DNA from: Hymenoscyphus infarciens
Lineage: Eukaryota > Ascomycota > Leotiomycetes > Helotiales > Helotiaceae
Reading direction: 5' to 3'
DNA: 64,000 bases
Assembly: GCA_001414345.1 (NCBI GenBank)
Contig: LLCB01000128.1
Location: forward strand, 1-64,000
A model generated the notes under the pieces. That model had not been told where the DNA came from and made no database searches. It saw only the letters and a program-made list of their open reading frames with translations. Below are positions 46,355 through 58,178 of this stretch, piece by piece (the first letter of the stretch is position 1; each line of letters starts with the position of its first letter). The translations under genes were made by a program, and so were the position numbers.

Positions 46355-46788
46355 ATGGCTCAAATTAGGGTTGTCAATGTAAGTTTTCGTGCAATTCTTA
46401 TTGTGATCTATAAACTGTCTAGAAAAGGTAGAAATTCAGAACTCGTCAAGAACGCGAAACCCGTGGGGTAATTCAGCAAGCACGAGACAGTAATAGCACG
46501 GTGGTTCAAGAGCTTGCAACCATGCCTCGTCTGGCCCTCCCGGGTGGCTACACGGCAATTCCGTATCCAACCAACTATAAGCCCTACATCGAAGCCGCAG
46601 TGAGATGTGTTGTATGTGAATTTCAAGACAATGAACATTACTGCACCCATTGTGAGAACGGGCATGGACGCTTTCCTTTCTGTGTTACTGTCAGGAACTC
46701 GCAAGATGGACGCGAATATTGGGGAGGGGCTTCTACCAATTGCAGGTGTGCCAAACAACCCTGGAAGATGTTCACTCCGACGTGGTGA
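46355..46788 (+). CDS. Small Cys-rich hypothetical protein, possibly frameshifted
   Basis: Two exons (46355-46378, 46432-46788) encode 126 residues. The 53-bp intron has a GTAAGT donor, and its acceptor was chosen among three nearby AGs because only this one keeps the frame. The protein starts MAQIRVVN and carries RCVVCEFQDNEHYCTHCENG, a pair of C-x2-C groups with His that could bind zinc, then a segment GGASTNCRC before the stop. In another frame from about 46745 to 47038 the sequence reads NNPGRCSLRRGDGNVPDDGD followed by a long acidic, Gly-rich region. That may be the true C-terminus joined through a missed splice or a one-base shift. No function is known. Confidence 0.45.
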
Positions 46789-47607
46789 CGGAAACGTGCC
46801 AGATGATGGTGATGGCGATGATGACGAGGGTGGGAATCATGGGGATCGTTCTGAGGGTGTAAGAGGATCGGGGAACAAGAATGTCCTGAGCGATCCCAAG
46901 GGAAAAGGAAAGAAGCCAAACCCAGCAGATAGCGCAACGCCATTTGATCCACAAATTAGGTACCTCCATCGAAACGGCCAGGGCCTAAAAAGGGTTGTTC
47001 TTCTTGAGATATTTGAGTTGCTATCCAATGGATCGTAAATCAAGCCTTGTAAAAGAAGACTTGAAGTTTTCCAAATTTAGAGATATCGACTAGACAGAAA
47101 AAGAGGCAGTGAAAAACTTTAGGTCCTGCCTTCCTCTCTTGGTAGTTCGTTGTTTCAAGTTTCTAAGGCAATAAAATATTGACAAAGGTAGCTTAGAAAA
47201 ATCAGGCTCGGTTCTCCCAACTCTCTGAGTTACGAGGGCCCTCATGCTTGGGTATACTTTTACTTTCGGCTGCCTATTACTGTCATATCAATTGTTAGGG
47301 TTCCTTGCACAGGGTCGACAGATAGATGGGAGGAGATACTAATGGACTTGGAAGTATTGTTGCGGCAATGAGGGTACATAAGGATCGAGAATTGTATGAT
47401 GGACTGTAATAGTATTGCACCATGCAACAATAAGTAACATAGTTTTTCAAATAATCTTTCAATGTTGTGTGGAAATACCAAAGTGGCTTCCTGCTCATGC
47501 TGAATAATATTCGTCAATGAGAGACGACCAACTAAAATTCAACCTTGTCGCTCACGTGTGGACGCGTCTCGATTGCCCCTCATTGTATCGTTATTTACCT
47601 ACTCAAG

Positions 47608-47893
47608 ATGTCGGATAGCAAGACTTGTGGAAAGCGCCCCCAAAATAACGACCCCGCTTTCCTCTTAGTCGATCGTCGATTTGGTAAGTTAGGTTAACCT
47701 CTACACTGCAGTTGAGGTGGAACTGACTTGATGTTCAGGGCTTCTTTTACAAGACTGGAGCCAGTTCAAGACTTCAACTTCTCAAGGCAACGCTTCGACT
47801 TCGACCCCAAACACCATCGGGTTTTCAAGTTCAAGGCTGCACTCTCAAAACTTCCGCTTCGAATCGAACCAAAAGCCACCTACCCGCAATTAA
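47608..47893 (+). CDS. Possible small two-exon gene (76 aa), weak
   Basis: An ATG at 47608 opens MSDSKTCGKRPQNNDPAF and splices in frame at a GTAAGT donor (exon 47608-47683) to an acceptor at 47737-47738 (exon 47739-47893), giving 76 residues with a Ser/Thr/Asn-rich end. Support is only the good splice signals and frame. No domain is seen. An overlapping 84-codon frame is an equally weak alternative. It lies 200 bp upstream of the 2EXR gene and could be part of its leader. Confidence 0.22.
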
Positions 47894-48095
47894 CCCAACA
47901 TCTGCATCTCGTCCTTGGGGAGCAAAACAAGCACAGTCTAAGAAGCTTTGAAAGTTACCTTTCTCCTTCAATTCGTCAGTAAGAGCTTCCGCTTCCTTTG
48001 CACAGCGCCCTGTGTCTTTTTTCGTTAGAATCAACTAACGCGCACCATAGCTCCACGCTCTATTTTCAAGTTAACAAACAAAACCAACTCTCGCG

Positions 48096-48968
48096 ATGCC
48101 CTCGATCTATGAGAATGACCCCATCAGAAAACCCATATCTAAAGATGAGGCTGTCTTCCACTTATTTCCCAAGCTTCCCACCGAAATCCGACTACAAATT
48201 TGGTCCTTTGCACTACCCAACGGTCGAGTCGTAGAGGTCAATTACTCGGTGTATACCCAAAGATGGCTTGTTTATGAGAGAAGCTACACTGTGTGTGGAC
48301 TTCTTCGTGCAAATAAGGAATCAAGAGCGGAATACCTCAGGAGGTGGGCTCCCTTTATTTCCTATTTCCAATGGAATGGTCGTTGAACCGGACGACGTAT
48401 ATTTGCTACCAATTTCCCATTTCAATATCGAGATCGACACACTCTGCTTAGGGCCCTACGACCAGCATGTGAGTTTCGATATGGATTTGAGTATGTTTCA
48501 GTCTCTGGCTTGCTCTGTAATGAAGCAGTTGAAATACCTTACCTGGGTGACGAACGCATTCGACGAGACCAAGTACGGAAACTTCAAGCATTACGTTTAC
48601 GGTAACTCGGAGGATTCTTTTGAGGGGTCATGGGATTTTGTTAGAGTTTTCCCCATTCTCCGTGAAGTCGCTCTTGCCGTCGATGACCATGACTGGCATG
48701 ACAGCCAACCCCCTCGAGCCTTATAAAGGCACCCCCAGGTGCAATTCAGTATCGGGACACCTTTTCAAAAAAGGAAAGAAGGCATTATGGAGTTCCGAAC
48801 GTGAAGGCAATCAACAAGGGTACACTTGATGATGGATGGGTTTACTACTTTTTCGGTCTTCCATTCACGCCAAAATTTATTGAGAGGGGACTTTTCTTCG
48901 CCAACGGGCAGTATCTACTCCCGGAAACAGAAGAGCAGTACAAGGAGTTTGGTTTCAGTGGACGATGA
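48096..48968 (+). pseudogene. 2EXR-domain protein gene with two compensating frameshifts
   Basis: The start at 48096 gives MPSIYENDP, followed by the 2EXR signature FHLFPKLPTEIRLQIWSFAL and VVEVNY. The frame ends at 48386 after EYLRRWAPF, while the expected continuation LPLFPISNGMVVEPDDVY lies one frame over, from about 48345 to 48705. Near the run ccaaccccct at about 48705-48713 the original frame returns as SSLIKAPPGAIQYRD and runs to a TGA at 48966, through DDGWVYYFFGLPF. Both shifts lie in or beside short C runs. Without them the protein would have about 290 residues. 2EXR proteins are common fungal proteins of unknown function. The locus is either a young pseudogene or carries two sequencing errors. 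Confidence 0.75.
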
Positions 48969-49388
48969 TTTTTCCCCTTTCTTTTAGATGTCGAAACTCA
49001 AATTCCATTAAAGAAGCCATAAGATTTTACTTTCAAACGCGTATCGCATGCAGCTTTCTAATATACCTTGCAATTGGTCTCATTGAATGGGCCTTTGGCG
49101 TCCACTTCAAAATTCACACTGGATGTACTTACCGAAGCATTTCAAAAATGGTATTATTGCGTGAGCGATGTGATTTCGCTTCCATACCTACTGTCCGTTT
49201 CAAAAAAGGTCTAAACAAGCTAAAAGCTGAGAATAATACAAAAGTCATTTTTCATATCTACTTGCGTTCCGTGACGGAATTCTCTGTCAAAGTTACATAA
49301 ATAACAAGATCCAATAGGCTAACTTTCTCTCTTAGCGAGAGAGTTCTTGCATTTATTTCAGTAAGGGAGGCTCTTCTGTTGACAATGA
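48969..49388. other. Intergenic stretch
   Basis: No supported gene. Confidence 0.5.
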
Positions 49389-49558
49389 CAGCGGCAGTAA
49401 AGATTCGCGACTGCCAACCGAGCTCTCGTTGTTCCAACTTTTTAGGGTAATTCAAGCAAATTATCCTAACGCTTGGAAGAATTCAAAATTAATCCAGATT
49501 CTTGGAATAATCAATAGTTGATACTTTCATTTAACACGAGAGGTATTTACTGCAGCTG
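49389..49558. mobile_element. 170-bp MITE (family B), best-preserved copy
   Basis: The left end is acagcggcagtaaa, and the reverse complement of the right is acagctgcagtaaa, 14 bp with one mismatch. Inside are gctctcgttgttccaacttt and cttggaataatcaat, both shared with 30040-30135 in reverse orientation. No coding capacity. Confidence 0.7.
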
Positions 49559-50128
49559 TTGTTGTCTATCGCTGACTCAACGAAATGACGAGTTCGTAAT
49601 AGTGACTGAATAAGCTCAGGATACTTGCTCAGCGGTTGTCTTACTAGCAACCCTTTTGTGATTCAACTATAAGCCACATTCAGCCCTGAATATACCTTGA
49701 TGAACTGAATATCAACTCAATTTTAGAGTAGGCGATGGTGTTATTGTCATAGGCGAGTTCCATAAAATCAACGCTGTTACTCTGCGCACCACTTCCGAAG
49801 CACTAGAGTCACAAGCCTCAACACAGAGATCTGAGGTTAAAGAGGGGTGTTGGTGAAAGAAGTTGGAGGCCGCATGGATGCGAGTTAAGGACGCCACAAA
49901 AGGAAAATTGCGGTCAATACATCGGGAAAGGAGGCGAAATGTTGCTGAAGCGTCGAGGGATTAAGGTGTATTTAAAACCCCCAAAAAATGGCTGAATTGC
50001 GAACTACCTATTTTGCTTCTTACTTTGATTACCTAAACCTTGATCCAAAACAAACAACAGTACCTGTACTGAACATCTTAAATTTAAGTTCCTATCTGAA
50101 TTCTCACCAGGTTTCGTGACGGATACCA

Positions 50129-50290
50129 ACAACGGCAGTAATTACTTCAGGTTCGTACCAGCCTACCGTGCTCATTGTTCCAACATTTTAGGGGAATTCA
50201 AATAGATTTTTCTAAGAACCTAAAGGCTCCAGATTATATTAGAAAATTAGAGCAACGAGAGGTTTTTACAACCAAAAACGAACCCCTTAT
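50129..50290. mobile_element. MITE family B, diverged copy
   Basis: Contains acggcagtaattacttcagg and cattgttccaacattttagg, then gagcaacgagaggtttttac, in the same order as the copies at 16431 and 49389. The inverted ends are more decayed. The flanks up to 50841 hold no supported gene. Confidence 0.55.
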
Positions 50291-50841
50291 TAAGCGAGGA
50301 CATCCCAATCTCAAAACGCATCTCCGAACCACCGCAACACAGACGAGAATACACAGAAAGAATTCCCAAACTTCAAGGCTTGCCTTCGGTTCTAAATCTC
50401 CAACAGGAAGAAAGAAAATGGATAAGCCGTACTCAAGTCAGAGCCCGTACACCACAACGACCCCTGCCATTGTGCCAAATCAGAAGAGAATGCATGCCAA
50501 CGAATCAGACAGAACAGGGCAGGTAGGAATGTGGGATAATCCCAAGAGTTTTTCTCATGACCAGGATTAGATTCAGAGTCTTAAGTTTGTTGACCACACT
50601 GTCCTCACTGTCCTCACAATTTTCTGCTCAGCAAGAACTGCAAAATTGAAGAATGGTCATTGGTATCCAAAACTGTATACAGACGCCCGAGGACAAAACC
50701 CCATAAAGACCAGGAAGCCTCCCCCAATCTCTAAATCCGCGCCAAACTCCAAAGCCAAAAAGTTCTATAGAAAATGCAGGCCCACCATCTCACGCAAGAG
50801 TGATTGAAAATTATTTGAACTTCTCTCAAGAGAGGTCCAAT

Positions 50842-52017
50842 TCATGGTGGTACATTCTCATCTACCGGCGCAGGCTCCGGCTCACTATGCTTCTTCGGTT
50901 TCACCACCAGCAGAATAATCATCCCCACAACCAATAATATCAACAAGAAGATAATTCTCCGCTTCGTCCCCTTTTTCTGATACCCCGAGGCAACGTTTAA
51001 CTCCTTATCCGCAGCCTTGACGTCCGTCGCCATTCTTTCCACGTTATAGTCTATTCGATCGAGCATTGTTCCTTGGTCGATGATCATGCTTTGGAGTTCT
51101 TTGAAAATGTCTGCTAGCTCGATGATGCCTTGGGCGATGTCGGTGATTTCTCGTTCGCGTTGCATTATGGCTGCGTCGTTGGAGGTTAGTTGCATTTGCG
51201 AGGTTTGTTGGAGGGCGGATTCGGAGTAGGATTTGTCGGCGTCGGATTCGAGGATTGAGGGGTCGGTGTAGTTGTTATACAAAGGGGTTGAGGATCGATC
51301 GATTTGTGGATTCATGCCACTTAAGCCTCGTAATTCTGTTCTATGTTAGCATTAGTTTTTGGGAAGATGGCCATAATTTCCACACTTTTTAAATAAGCAC
51401 TCTGCTTCTTCCTAAACCCGGCGCTGGCTTCCTGCACCCTTCCTGCCAAGGATATCTGTATATTCCGGGCCATGGTTTCTTCTCCCTTACTGATGCCCCC
51501 AGTTTGGTTGGCTTCCCGGACCAGCAGTTCGACCCTCTGAATAGCTTTCTGACAATCGTGAAACCCCTTTGTGATATCCTGGGTGAGGTGTTCAATTTCC
51601 CCTTCCTCCCTCCGCTTGACTTCCTCGTCATCGAATCCTGGTAGTACATGTTTCTGGTGTAGTTTTTCCAGCTTAACGCTCTTGCTTGCTATATTCGCAA
51701 GATATTCCGTAACTTCGTCGCTGATGTCTGCCCACCGTGGTGGTAACAGATCCATTTCTATTATCGCATCGCCGTCATCCTCGAATGCGCCGGCAGACAT
51801 GAGACCCTGCCTCTCCGACCCACCCCCAATAAAACTATCGCCATAGCCATTTCCAGATGAGGTACTCGAGTATTTGGGTTTTTTCGCAGGGTGGTGAGTG
51901 TACGATTGCCGGTACGAAATGTATCTATTTCCAAGTCAGTTTGAGTTTCTGGGGAAAACTCCGAGTGAGAGGTATACGTGGAGGATGGACATACAGATTG
52001 GTGCGGTCGCGCCACAT
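50842..52017 (-). CDS. TLG2: Qa-SNARE Tlg2 (syntaxin-16 type)
   Basis: Three minus-strand exons (52017-51995, 51924-51386, 51335-50842) give 351 residues. The start MWRDRTNLYISYRQSY, split by intron 1, is the classic Tlg2/syntaxin-16 opening. An N-terminal Habc-type helical region includes LPPRWADISDEV and LHQKHVLPGFDDE. The SNARE helix carries QREREITDIAQGIIELADIF and DQGTMLDRIDYNVE, with the zero-layer Gln at residue 275. A tail anchor spans about 315-332 (IIFLLILLVVGMIILLVV), followed by a short acidic end. Tlg2 mediates fusion of endosome-derived vesicles with the trans-Golgi network together with Vps45 and partner SNAREs. Donors are GTATGT and GTGTGG. The gene is intact and faces away from calmodulin. 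Confidence 0.95.
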
Positions 52018-52455
52018 GGCGGACGCAGGTTGAGCTTGCGCTCTCGAGTTTCAATTGATTATTCGCAACAGGAAACTCGGCTCGAACTCTCTTGGACTAT
52101 TATTGGGCGTATGAGGGATGGCCAAGTTGAAAATGGCATTGCTGGCATTGCTGTTGTTTGACGGAGCTCTCCCATCAAGCTGTCGGTTGAGCCTCAGGCA
52201 TGACGAGTAATCTGCCTTGTGTGGTTTTGGCAGGGGCGAGTGATACTGCGGTATGGGGCTGAGTCGGCCGCCATATGATATAGTGGTGATTCTCCACCGA
52301 TGTGCTGAAGAGGGAACTCAACACAACAAACGGAAAGTTCGTCCCTTCACCCCCACCGCAACATCCACATCTCCAGAATTGACCTCCATACCTACACCAA
52401 ATCGCAATTCTCTCAAAGACAACAGTTCTCCCACTCGTTTCCGACCCTAAACACC
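52018..52455. promoter_or_regulatory. Divergent intergenic promoter region, TLG2 / calmodulin
   Basis: These 438 bp separate the start codons of TLG2 (minus) and calmodulin (plus), so both promoters and 5' leaders must lie here unless further upstream exons exist. Pyrimidine-rich tracts with CACCCCCACC and CTCTCAAAG precede the calmodulin ATG, as in highly expressed fungal genes. No individual binding site can be named. Confidence 0.6.
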
Positions 52456-53455
<1,000 letters not shown>

Positions 53456-54327
53456 ACTTGTCGCTTTTTGCTTTTCTGCGCGCGCGAGTCTTCAAGCCTG
53501 GCATGATTGTTCGTTAGAGAAATCTGCAGAAGGTAGCTGGACTGCTGGATGGGCGGCTAGAAGGATAGCATGGGCCTATGATAACGTTTCGATGATTACC
53601 CCACGGAAAATACAACTCCTACAGTACTTTGAACATCAATTCATGGTTAATGACTTAATTTTGGGTTCTGGCCTTCGTATTCCCTCTCTGCCAATGACTT
53701 ACTTTTAGGAAAGAGAAATTGTGGGAGCTGCTATTTTTGCACCGCTACGTGGAAGTCTGCAATTTAGCACATACCGAGGCAGAATCCAATTCAATTCCTA
53801 CTGATCCAAAATTTAACCTTAGAATTGAGTGATTCTTGAATTTTCACATTTCATTCCTGACTGTAGATTAACTACTGCTGAGTAGTCTTCAGGGGTCGTC
53901 TATTTTATTCATATCGTGAGAAAAGTTTGTGAGAATATTAGAACAGCTGGAATTCTTTAAAACTTAACACGGACGAAGGACATAAATTTCCTGACCTAGG
54001 TTCTTGACTGGTCTCTCACAGGAGCTTTCAAAACTCCCGGAAGATCCCCGAAGCTACGCCAGGATGCAGCCTTGTCTTGTCTTGTCACCTCGCAGTTACA
54101 GAATTCAGTGGATTCATGAACACCACAACGACATCTCTTCTTCCTTCTCAGAATCGACTCTTCCCCTCCTCAAAACGGTCGCTTCAATTTGCCATCTCCT
54201 TCGCCTCGTCAACTTCCGAAGATCCTCTTCATTCGCGGTTACCCAAGTGGATATTGGCATGTTGACGCTCGTCTCGAAACGTTCCCAGCTATCCTTCTTC
54301 CTGCCCGCCACCTGAACCCTCATTCCA
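53456..54327. other. Intergenic stretch
   Basis: Calmodulin 3' region and mannosidase promoter. Short open frames near 54000-54320 lie in the leader of the mannosidase gene and show no domain. Confidence 0.5.
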
Positions 54328-56157
54328 ATGGCACCCGTCCGACGATTACGCATCGTGGTGCTCAGCGCAATATTTACCATCTCGTTCCTCTACTACCTCA
54401 ATAATAAAGCCCGGGGTTGGGATTCTAGCTATACTTCCTATACACCCAGCAGCTCGAACTCGCAGAGTACGAACCCCAATAATATCCACTGGGAGAAGAA
54501 ACCAGAACGCTATCCCATCTCTAAATTTATCCCTCTTCCTACCGGGAGTCCGAAACCTATTCCGAATGTACAGGTCAAACAGCCCGTAGAGAGTAAGACA
54601 CAGAAGGAAGAGAGGTTGAGGAAGAAAGCAGCGGTTTTGGAGAGCTTTGGACATAGTTGGGAGGGGTATAAGAAGCATGCTTGGTTGAGGGATGAGGTTG
54701 CGCCGCTGAGTGGGGCTTATAAGGATACATTCGGCGGGTGGGCTGCTACGCTTGTGGATAGTTTGGATACGTTGTGGATTATGGGGTTGAAGAAGGATTT
54801 TGAAGCTGCGGTGAAAGCTGTGGATAAGATTGATTTCTCGACGACGGAGGAGAAGGATATTAATGTTTTTGAGACGACGATTCGGTATATGGGTGGCTTT
54901 CTTGCTGCTTATGATGTTTCTGGGGGGAAATATCCAGCTCTGTTGAAGAAGGCTGTGGAGGTTGGGGAGTTGTTGATGTGTTGCTTTGATACCCCTAATC
55001 GCATGCCAATTACGAGGTGGGATTGGAAGGAGTATGTCAAAGGCGCCGCACAAAAGCCTGGGAGAACGCTAGTATCGGAATTGGGATCATTGAGTCTCGA
55101 GTTTACTAGACTGGCACAACTCACAGGTGAGGTCAAGTATTACGATGCCATCCAGAGGGTTAGCGATGAGTTTGAGAAGAGTCAGAAGTCTACAAAGCTT
55201 CCGGGAATGTGGCCTGTCAGTGTTGACCCGTCAATACCATCTTTCGATACGGACAACATGTTCACACTTGGTGGGATGAGTGATAGTCTTTATGAATATC
55301 TTCCAAAGCAGTATCTCCTTTTGGGTGGGCTGATTGAGCAACCCAAGAAACTCTACGAAGGTTTTATCGAAGCTGCCAAAAAGCACATGTTCTTCCGGAT
55401 ATTCAACCCTAAGAACGAGAAGTTGTCTGTTTCTGGAGATGTTCGAAGGACCGGAGTGGATCCAAATACACCAGAATTCAACCTCCAACCCATGGGTCAG
55501 CATCTCACTTGCTTTGCCGGTGGTATGGTCGGACTCGCTGCCCGCATTTTCGATCGTCCCTCTGAGATTGCTCTCGCTGCCGAACTAACAGATGGATGTG
55601 TCTGGGCATATGACAGTAACCCCAATGGAATTGCCCCAGAGATATTTACAGTCTTACCCTGTCCCAAAGATGGCGACTGCAAATGGACAGACGAAGTATG
55701 GCACGAAGCTCTCTCAATCAACAGTCCCTACCAACAAGGCGTCCCAGAAGCACCAAGCACCCGCACCCAACGCCTCACCAAATACGCAGCCGAGCAAAGA
55801 CTGGCTCCAGGATTCACATTCATAGCCGATAGACGGTACATTCTCCGTCCTGAAGCTATCGAGTCTGTCTTCATCATGTATCGGATTACTGGTGAGCAGA
55901 AATGGCAGGATGCCGCCTGGAGAATGTTCCAGGCTGTGGAGAAGGTTAGTAGGACTGATATTGCGGCTGCTGCTATACTGGATATTACTGCTTCAAAGGA
56001 AACGGTTAAGGGTGAGCAGGTGGATAGTATGGAGAGTTTCTGGCTTGCGGAGACGTTGAAGTATTTTTATTTGTGCTTTGAGGAGTTTGGGGTGGTGAGT
56101 TTGGATGAGTTTGTGCTGAATACTGAGGCTCATCCACTGCGGAGGCTGGGGAGGTAG
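54328..56157 (+). CDS. GH47 class I alpha-1,2-mannosidase
   Basis: An intronless 609-residue ORF. Residues 8-25 form a signal anchor (IVVLSAIFTISFLYYL), making a type II membrane protein, followed by a Ser/Asn-rich stem and the catalytic barrel from about residue 100. GH47 marks are GGWAATLVDSLDTLWIMGL, ETTIRYMGGFLAAYD, FTLGGMSDSLYEYLPKQYLL, HLTCFAGGMVGL and YILRPEAIESVFIMYRITG. The ending DSMESFWLAETLKYFYL to LNTEAHPLRR includes the calcium-binding Thr of NTEAHP. The family trims terminal alpha-1,2-linked mannose from N-glycans in the ER or Golgi. The start is supported by the anchor directly after the first Met. ER versus Golgi subtype cannot be settled by eye. Confidence 0.96.
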   Translation: MAPVRRLRIVVLSAIFTISFLYYLNNKARGWDSSYTSYTPSSSNSQSTNPNNIHWEKKPERYPISKFIPLPTGSPKPIPNVQVKQPVESKTQKEERLRKKAAVLESFGHSWEGYKKHAWLRDEVAPLSGAYKDTFGGWAATLVDSLDTLWIMGLKKDFEAAVKAVDKIDFSTTEEKDINVFETTIRYMGGFLAAYDVSGGKYPALLKKAVEVGELLMCCFDTPNRMPITRWDWKEYVKGAAQKPGRTLVSELGSLSLEFTRLAQLTGEVKYYDAIQRVSDEFEKSQKSTKLPGMWPVSVDPSIPSFDTDNMFTLGGMSDSLYEYLPKQYLLLGGLIEQPKKLYEGFIEAAKKHMFFRIFNPKNEKLSVSGDVRRTGVDPNTPEFNLQPMGQHLTCFAGGMVGLAARIFDRPSEIALAAELTDGCVWAYDSNPNGIAPEIFTVLPCPKDGDCKWTDEVWHEALSINSPYQQGVPEAPSTRTQRLTKYAAEQRLAPGFTFIADRRYILRPEAIESVFIMYRITGEQKWQDAAWRMFQAVEKVSRTDIAAAAILDITASKETVKGEQVDSMESFWLAETLKYFYLCFEEFGVVSLDEFVLNTEAHPLRRLGR

Positions 56158-56464
56158 TTTGTAGGTCCTTCTTCCCTGGTGGGGTGGATTGTATTACAGC
56201 TTCAATCCAATATTCCACCCGATTATTAACGTTGCTAACAGTAGTCCTATTCTAGTTGCGTCTTGTCGCCTTGTCGCCTGGCGCATAGACTGGTGCGTAC
56301 CTAGACTGGCGCGTAGGCAGCCTCAAGGCAGCCTCACGCTAGCGCGATCGTGTAACTAACCAACTTTCTGAAATCCACAATCAACTCCTTTCGAATGTGC
56401 AAATGTACACCGACTATCGTCGACCAGCGCCATTCCATTTGGTTTCATCCAGACAACCTTCACC
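56158..56464. other. Short intergenic stretch
   Basis: Between the mannosidase stop and the first F-box-like gene. It holds a repeated agactggYgcgta motif at about 56287-56320. No gene. Confidence 0.5.
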
Positions 56465-57976
56465 ATGGCAACAACACTGGCATCTTTGTCAGACGAAGTT
56501 CTATTAATGATCATCGAATGCATCGTTTCTCCTCCGGACACTCACCTTCATCCCTTCGACCGCCCTTGTATGAAAACACTTCGCAATCTCTCTCTGTGTT
56601 CCCGACGCTTCAACAACCTATCACAGCCCTCCCTCTACGCCATTCTCCAAGAGACCAATCATGCTCGCACTCCACTCGTAAAATTGTTGTGTAAGATATT
56701 GGACGTCCCATCTCGCTCTTTCCACGTCAAGACCTTGTCTATTACCACCGCGGCCAGACTCGATATGTCGGCTCTCACCCCAGAAGACTGGGCCAAGATA
56801 AAAGGCGATGTCAAAAATATGGTCACATCTTCTAAGGATGCTCTGGCGTGGTACCGATCTATGATGGCGAGGAAATGGGACGCTGTGGTGGCATTTATTC
56901 TGTCCCGCTTGCCAAATTTGGAAAGGCTGAACCTTCATTGGCTTACCTATGGAAAAACGCTTCCCAAGAGTTTTCCTTGGTTTGCAAGGTTTCTAACGAG
57001 GGTAGCTATTCTCCAGGATTTGGGAGATCCTCCTCCTTACGCACTTCCCAAACTTCAGACAATCTCCCTTGATTCAGATAGCAAAACATTCTTCATCACC
57101 CCACAGAAGAGCATAGAGTTTCTCAAAATCAAGTCGGTCAACACCTTCCGATCCACTTCTTTAGCAATCGGAGACGATTTCCATTGGGAGGCCGACTCAG
57201 TTGAGTTCAAAACATCTAGACTACATTTAGGGACTTTCCACATTGGATCTCAGCCATTCGTCAAATTCCTTCGCCACTTTACCCAATTGAAAGATCTTCA
57301 CTACACCTACCAGAAAGAAGCTCAAAACGCGAATGCGGAGTTATTTATGCTAGCCTTGTCAAGCCATCAATCCACACTCGAACACCTAACGATTTTGAAG
57401 GATAAGGGCCTTCCCGGCAATATTCCCTTCGTTCTTGGTTCTCTCGCCGGCTTTGAGAAATTGAGGAGCCTCACCATAATGGCCTGGGCATTTTCTAATT
57501 CCGGAGAGCTTCCTCGATCACTCGAGTCACTCGAATTGAAACATCCCAGGACAGAAACCCTTGGTAAAATTTCACTAGTGTTGAAGGATAAGAAGACTCA
57601 CACACCCTCTCTCAAGTTTCTTGAAATCGGTTGGGGAAGAACGATATTTCCTGACAAGCCAAGCCCCGAAGAACCCGATCGCCATAATGGATTTACTACC
57701 GAACAAGCGCATGCTTTCTGGGATGAGTGCCGGCTTGCTGGTGTGGAGATGGGGTTGACACATCATAAGCCAAAAATGAAATATGTCTCTTGGCCTAGGC
57801 CCAAAAATGCGACGGTAGTCACTTGGCCAGTGGTATGGGTAGATAAACAGCAGGTCGTTGTGCGTTTCGATTATCCATGGGAAGGGTATGAGGACTGCTT
57901 GACAGAGCATGGGTATGATGAGACCTACCACTACGACATTGAGAATTCATCGGTACCTCGTTCTGCCAGACGCTAG
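56465..57976 (+). CDS. F-box-like protein, paralogue 1 (503 aa, intact)
   Basis: A single-exon ORF. The N-terminus has an F-box-like helix pair (SLSDEVLLMIIECIV, then LSLCSRRFNNLSQPSLY). The middle and C-terminal parts contain irregular leucine-rich segments (LSRLPNLERLNLHW, SLKFLEIGWG). Family marks shared with the two downstream paralogues are ALAWYRSMMARKWDAVVAF, a GWGRTIFPDKPSP segment and a C-terminal YPWEGYEDCLTEHGYD. Fungal F-box/LRR-type proteins often act as substrate adaptors of SCF ubiquitin ligases, but this role is inferred. It is the first of three tandem copies on the same strand and appears intact. Confidence 0.85.
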   Translation: MATTLASLSDEVLLMIIECIVSPPDTHLHPFDRPCMKTLRNLSLCSRRFNNLSQPSLYAILQETNHARTPLVKLLCKILDVPSRSFHVKTLSITTAARLDMSALTPEDWAKIKGDVKNMVTSSKDALAWYRSMMARKWDAVVAFILSRLPNLERLNLHWLTYGKTLPKSFPWFARFLTRVAILQDLGDPPPYALPKLQTISLDSDSKTFFITPQKSIEFLKIKSVNTFRSTSLAIGDDFHWEADSVEFKTSRLHLGTFHIGSQPFVKFLRHFTQLKDLHYTYQKEAQNANAELFMLALSSHQSTLEHLTILKDKGLPGNIPFVLGSLAGFEKLRSLTIMAWAFSNSGELPRSLESLELKHPRTETLGKISLVLKDKKTHTPSLKFLEIGWGRTIFPDKPSPEEPDRHNGFTTEQAHAFWDECRLAGVEMGLTHHKPKMKYVSWPRPKNATVVTWPVVWVDKQQVVVRFDYPWEGYEDCLTEHGYDETYHYDIENSSVPRSARR

Positions 57977-58178
57977 GAAAACCCGGGTGGTTTACAGGGC
58001 GAATTACTAGCCAGAATTTATGATTTGTGCTTGGTGAGAGAAGGTCGATTAGGCAGGAATTCACTTAATGTATGTAATTACAAATTGTATTACCTCACCA
58101 CGTGCTACCTGGCTTGCTAGCTTGCCCGTGATTCGTTTACACGATCTCGTCCCCTACAACTCCAAAACCAAAATGAGT
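57977..58178. other. Short intergenic stretch
   Basis: Lies between F-box-like paralogue 1 and the 497-bp inverted-repeat element. No gene. Confidence 0.5.
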
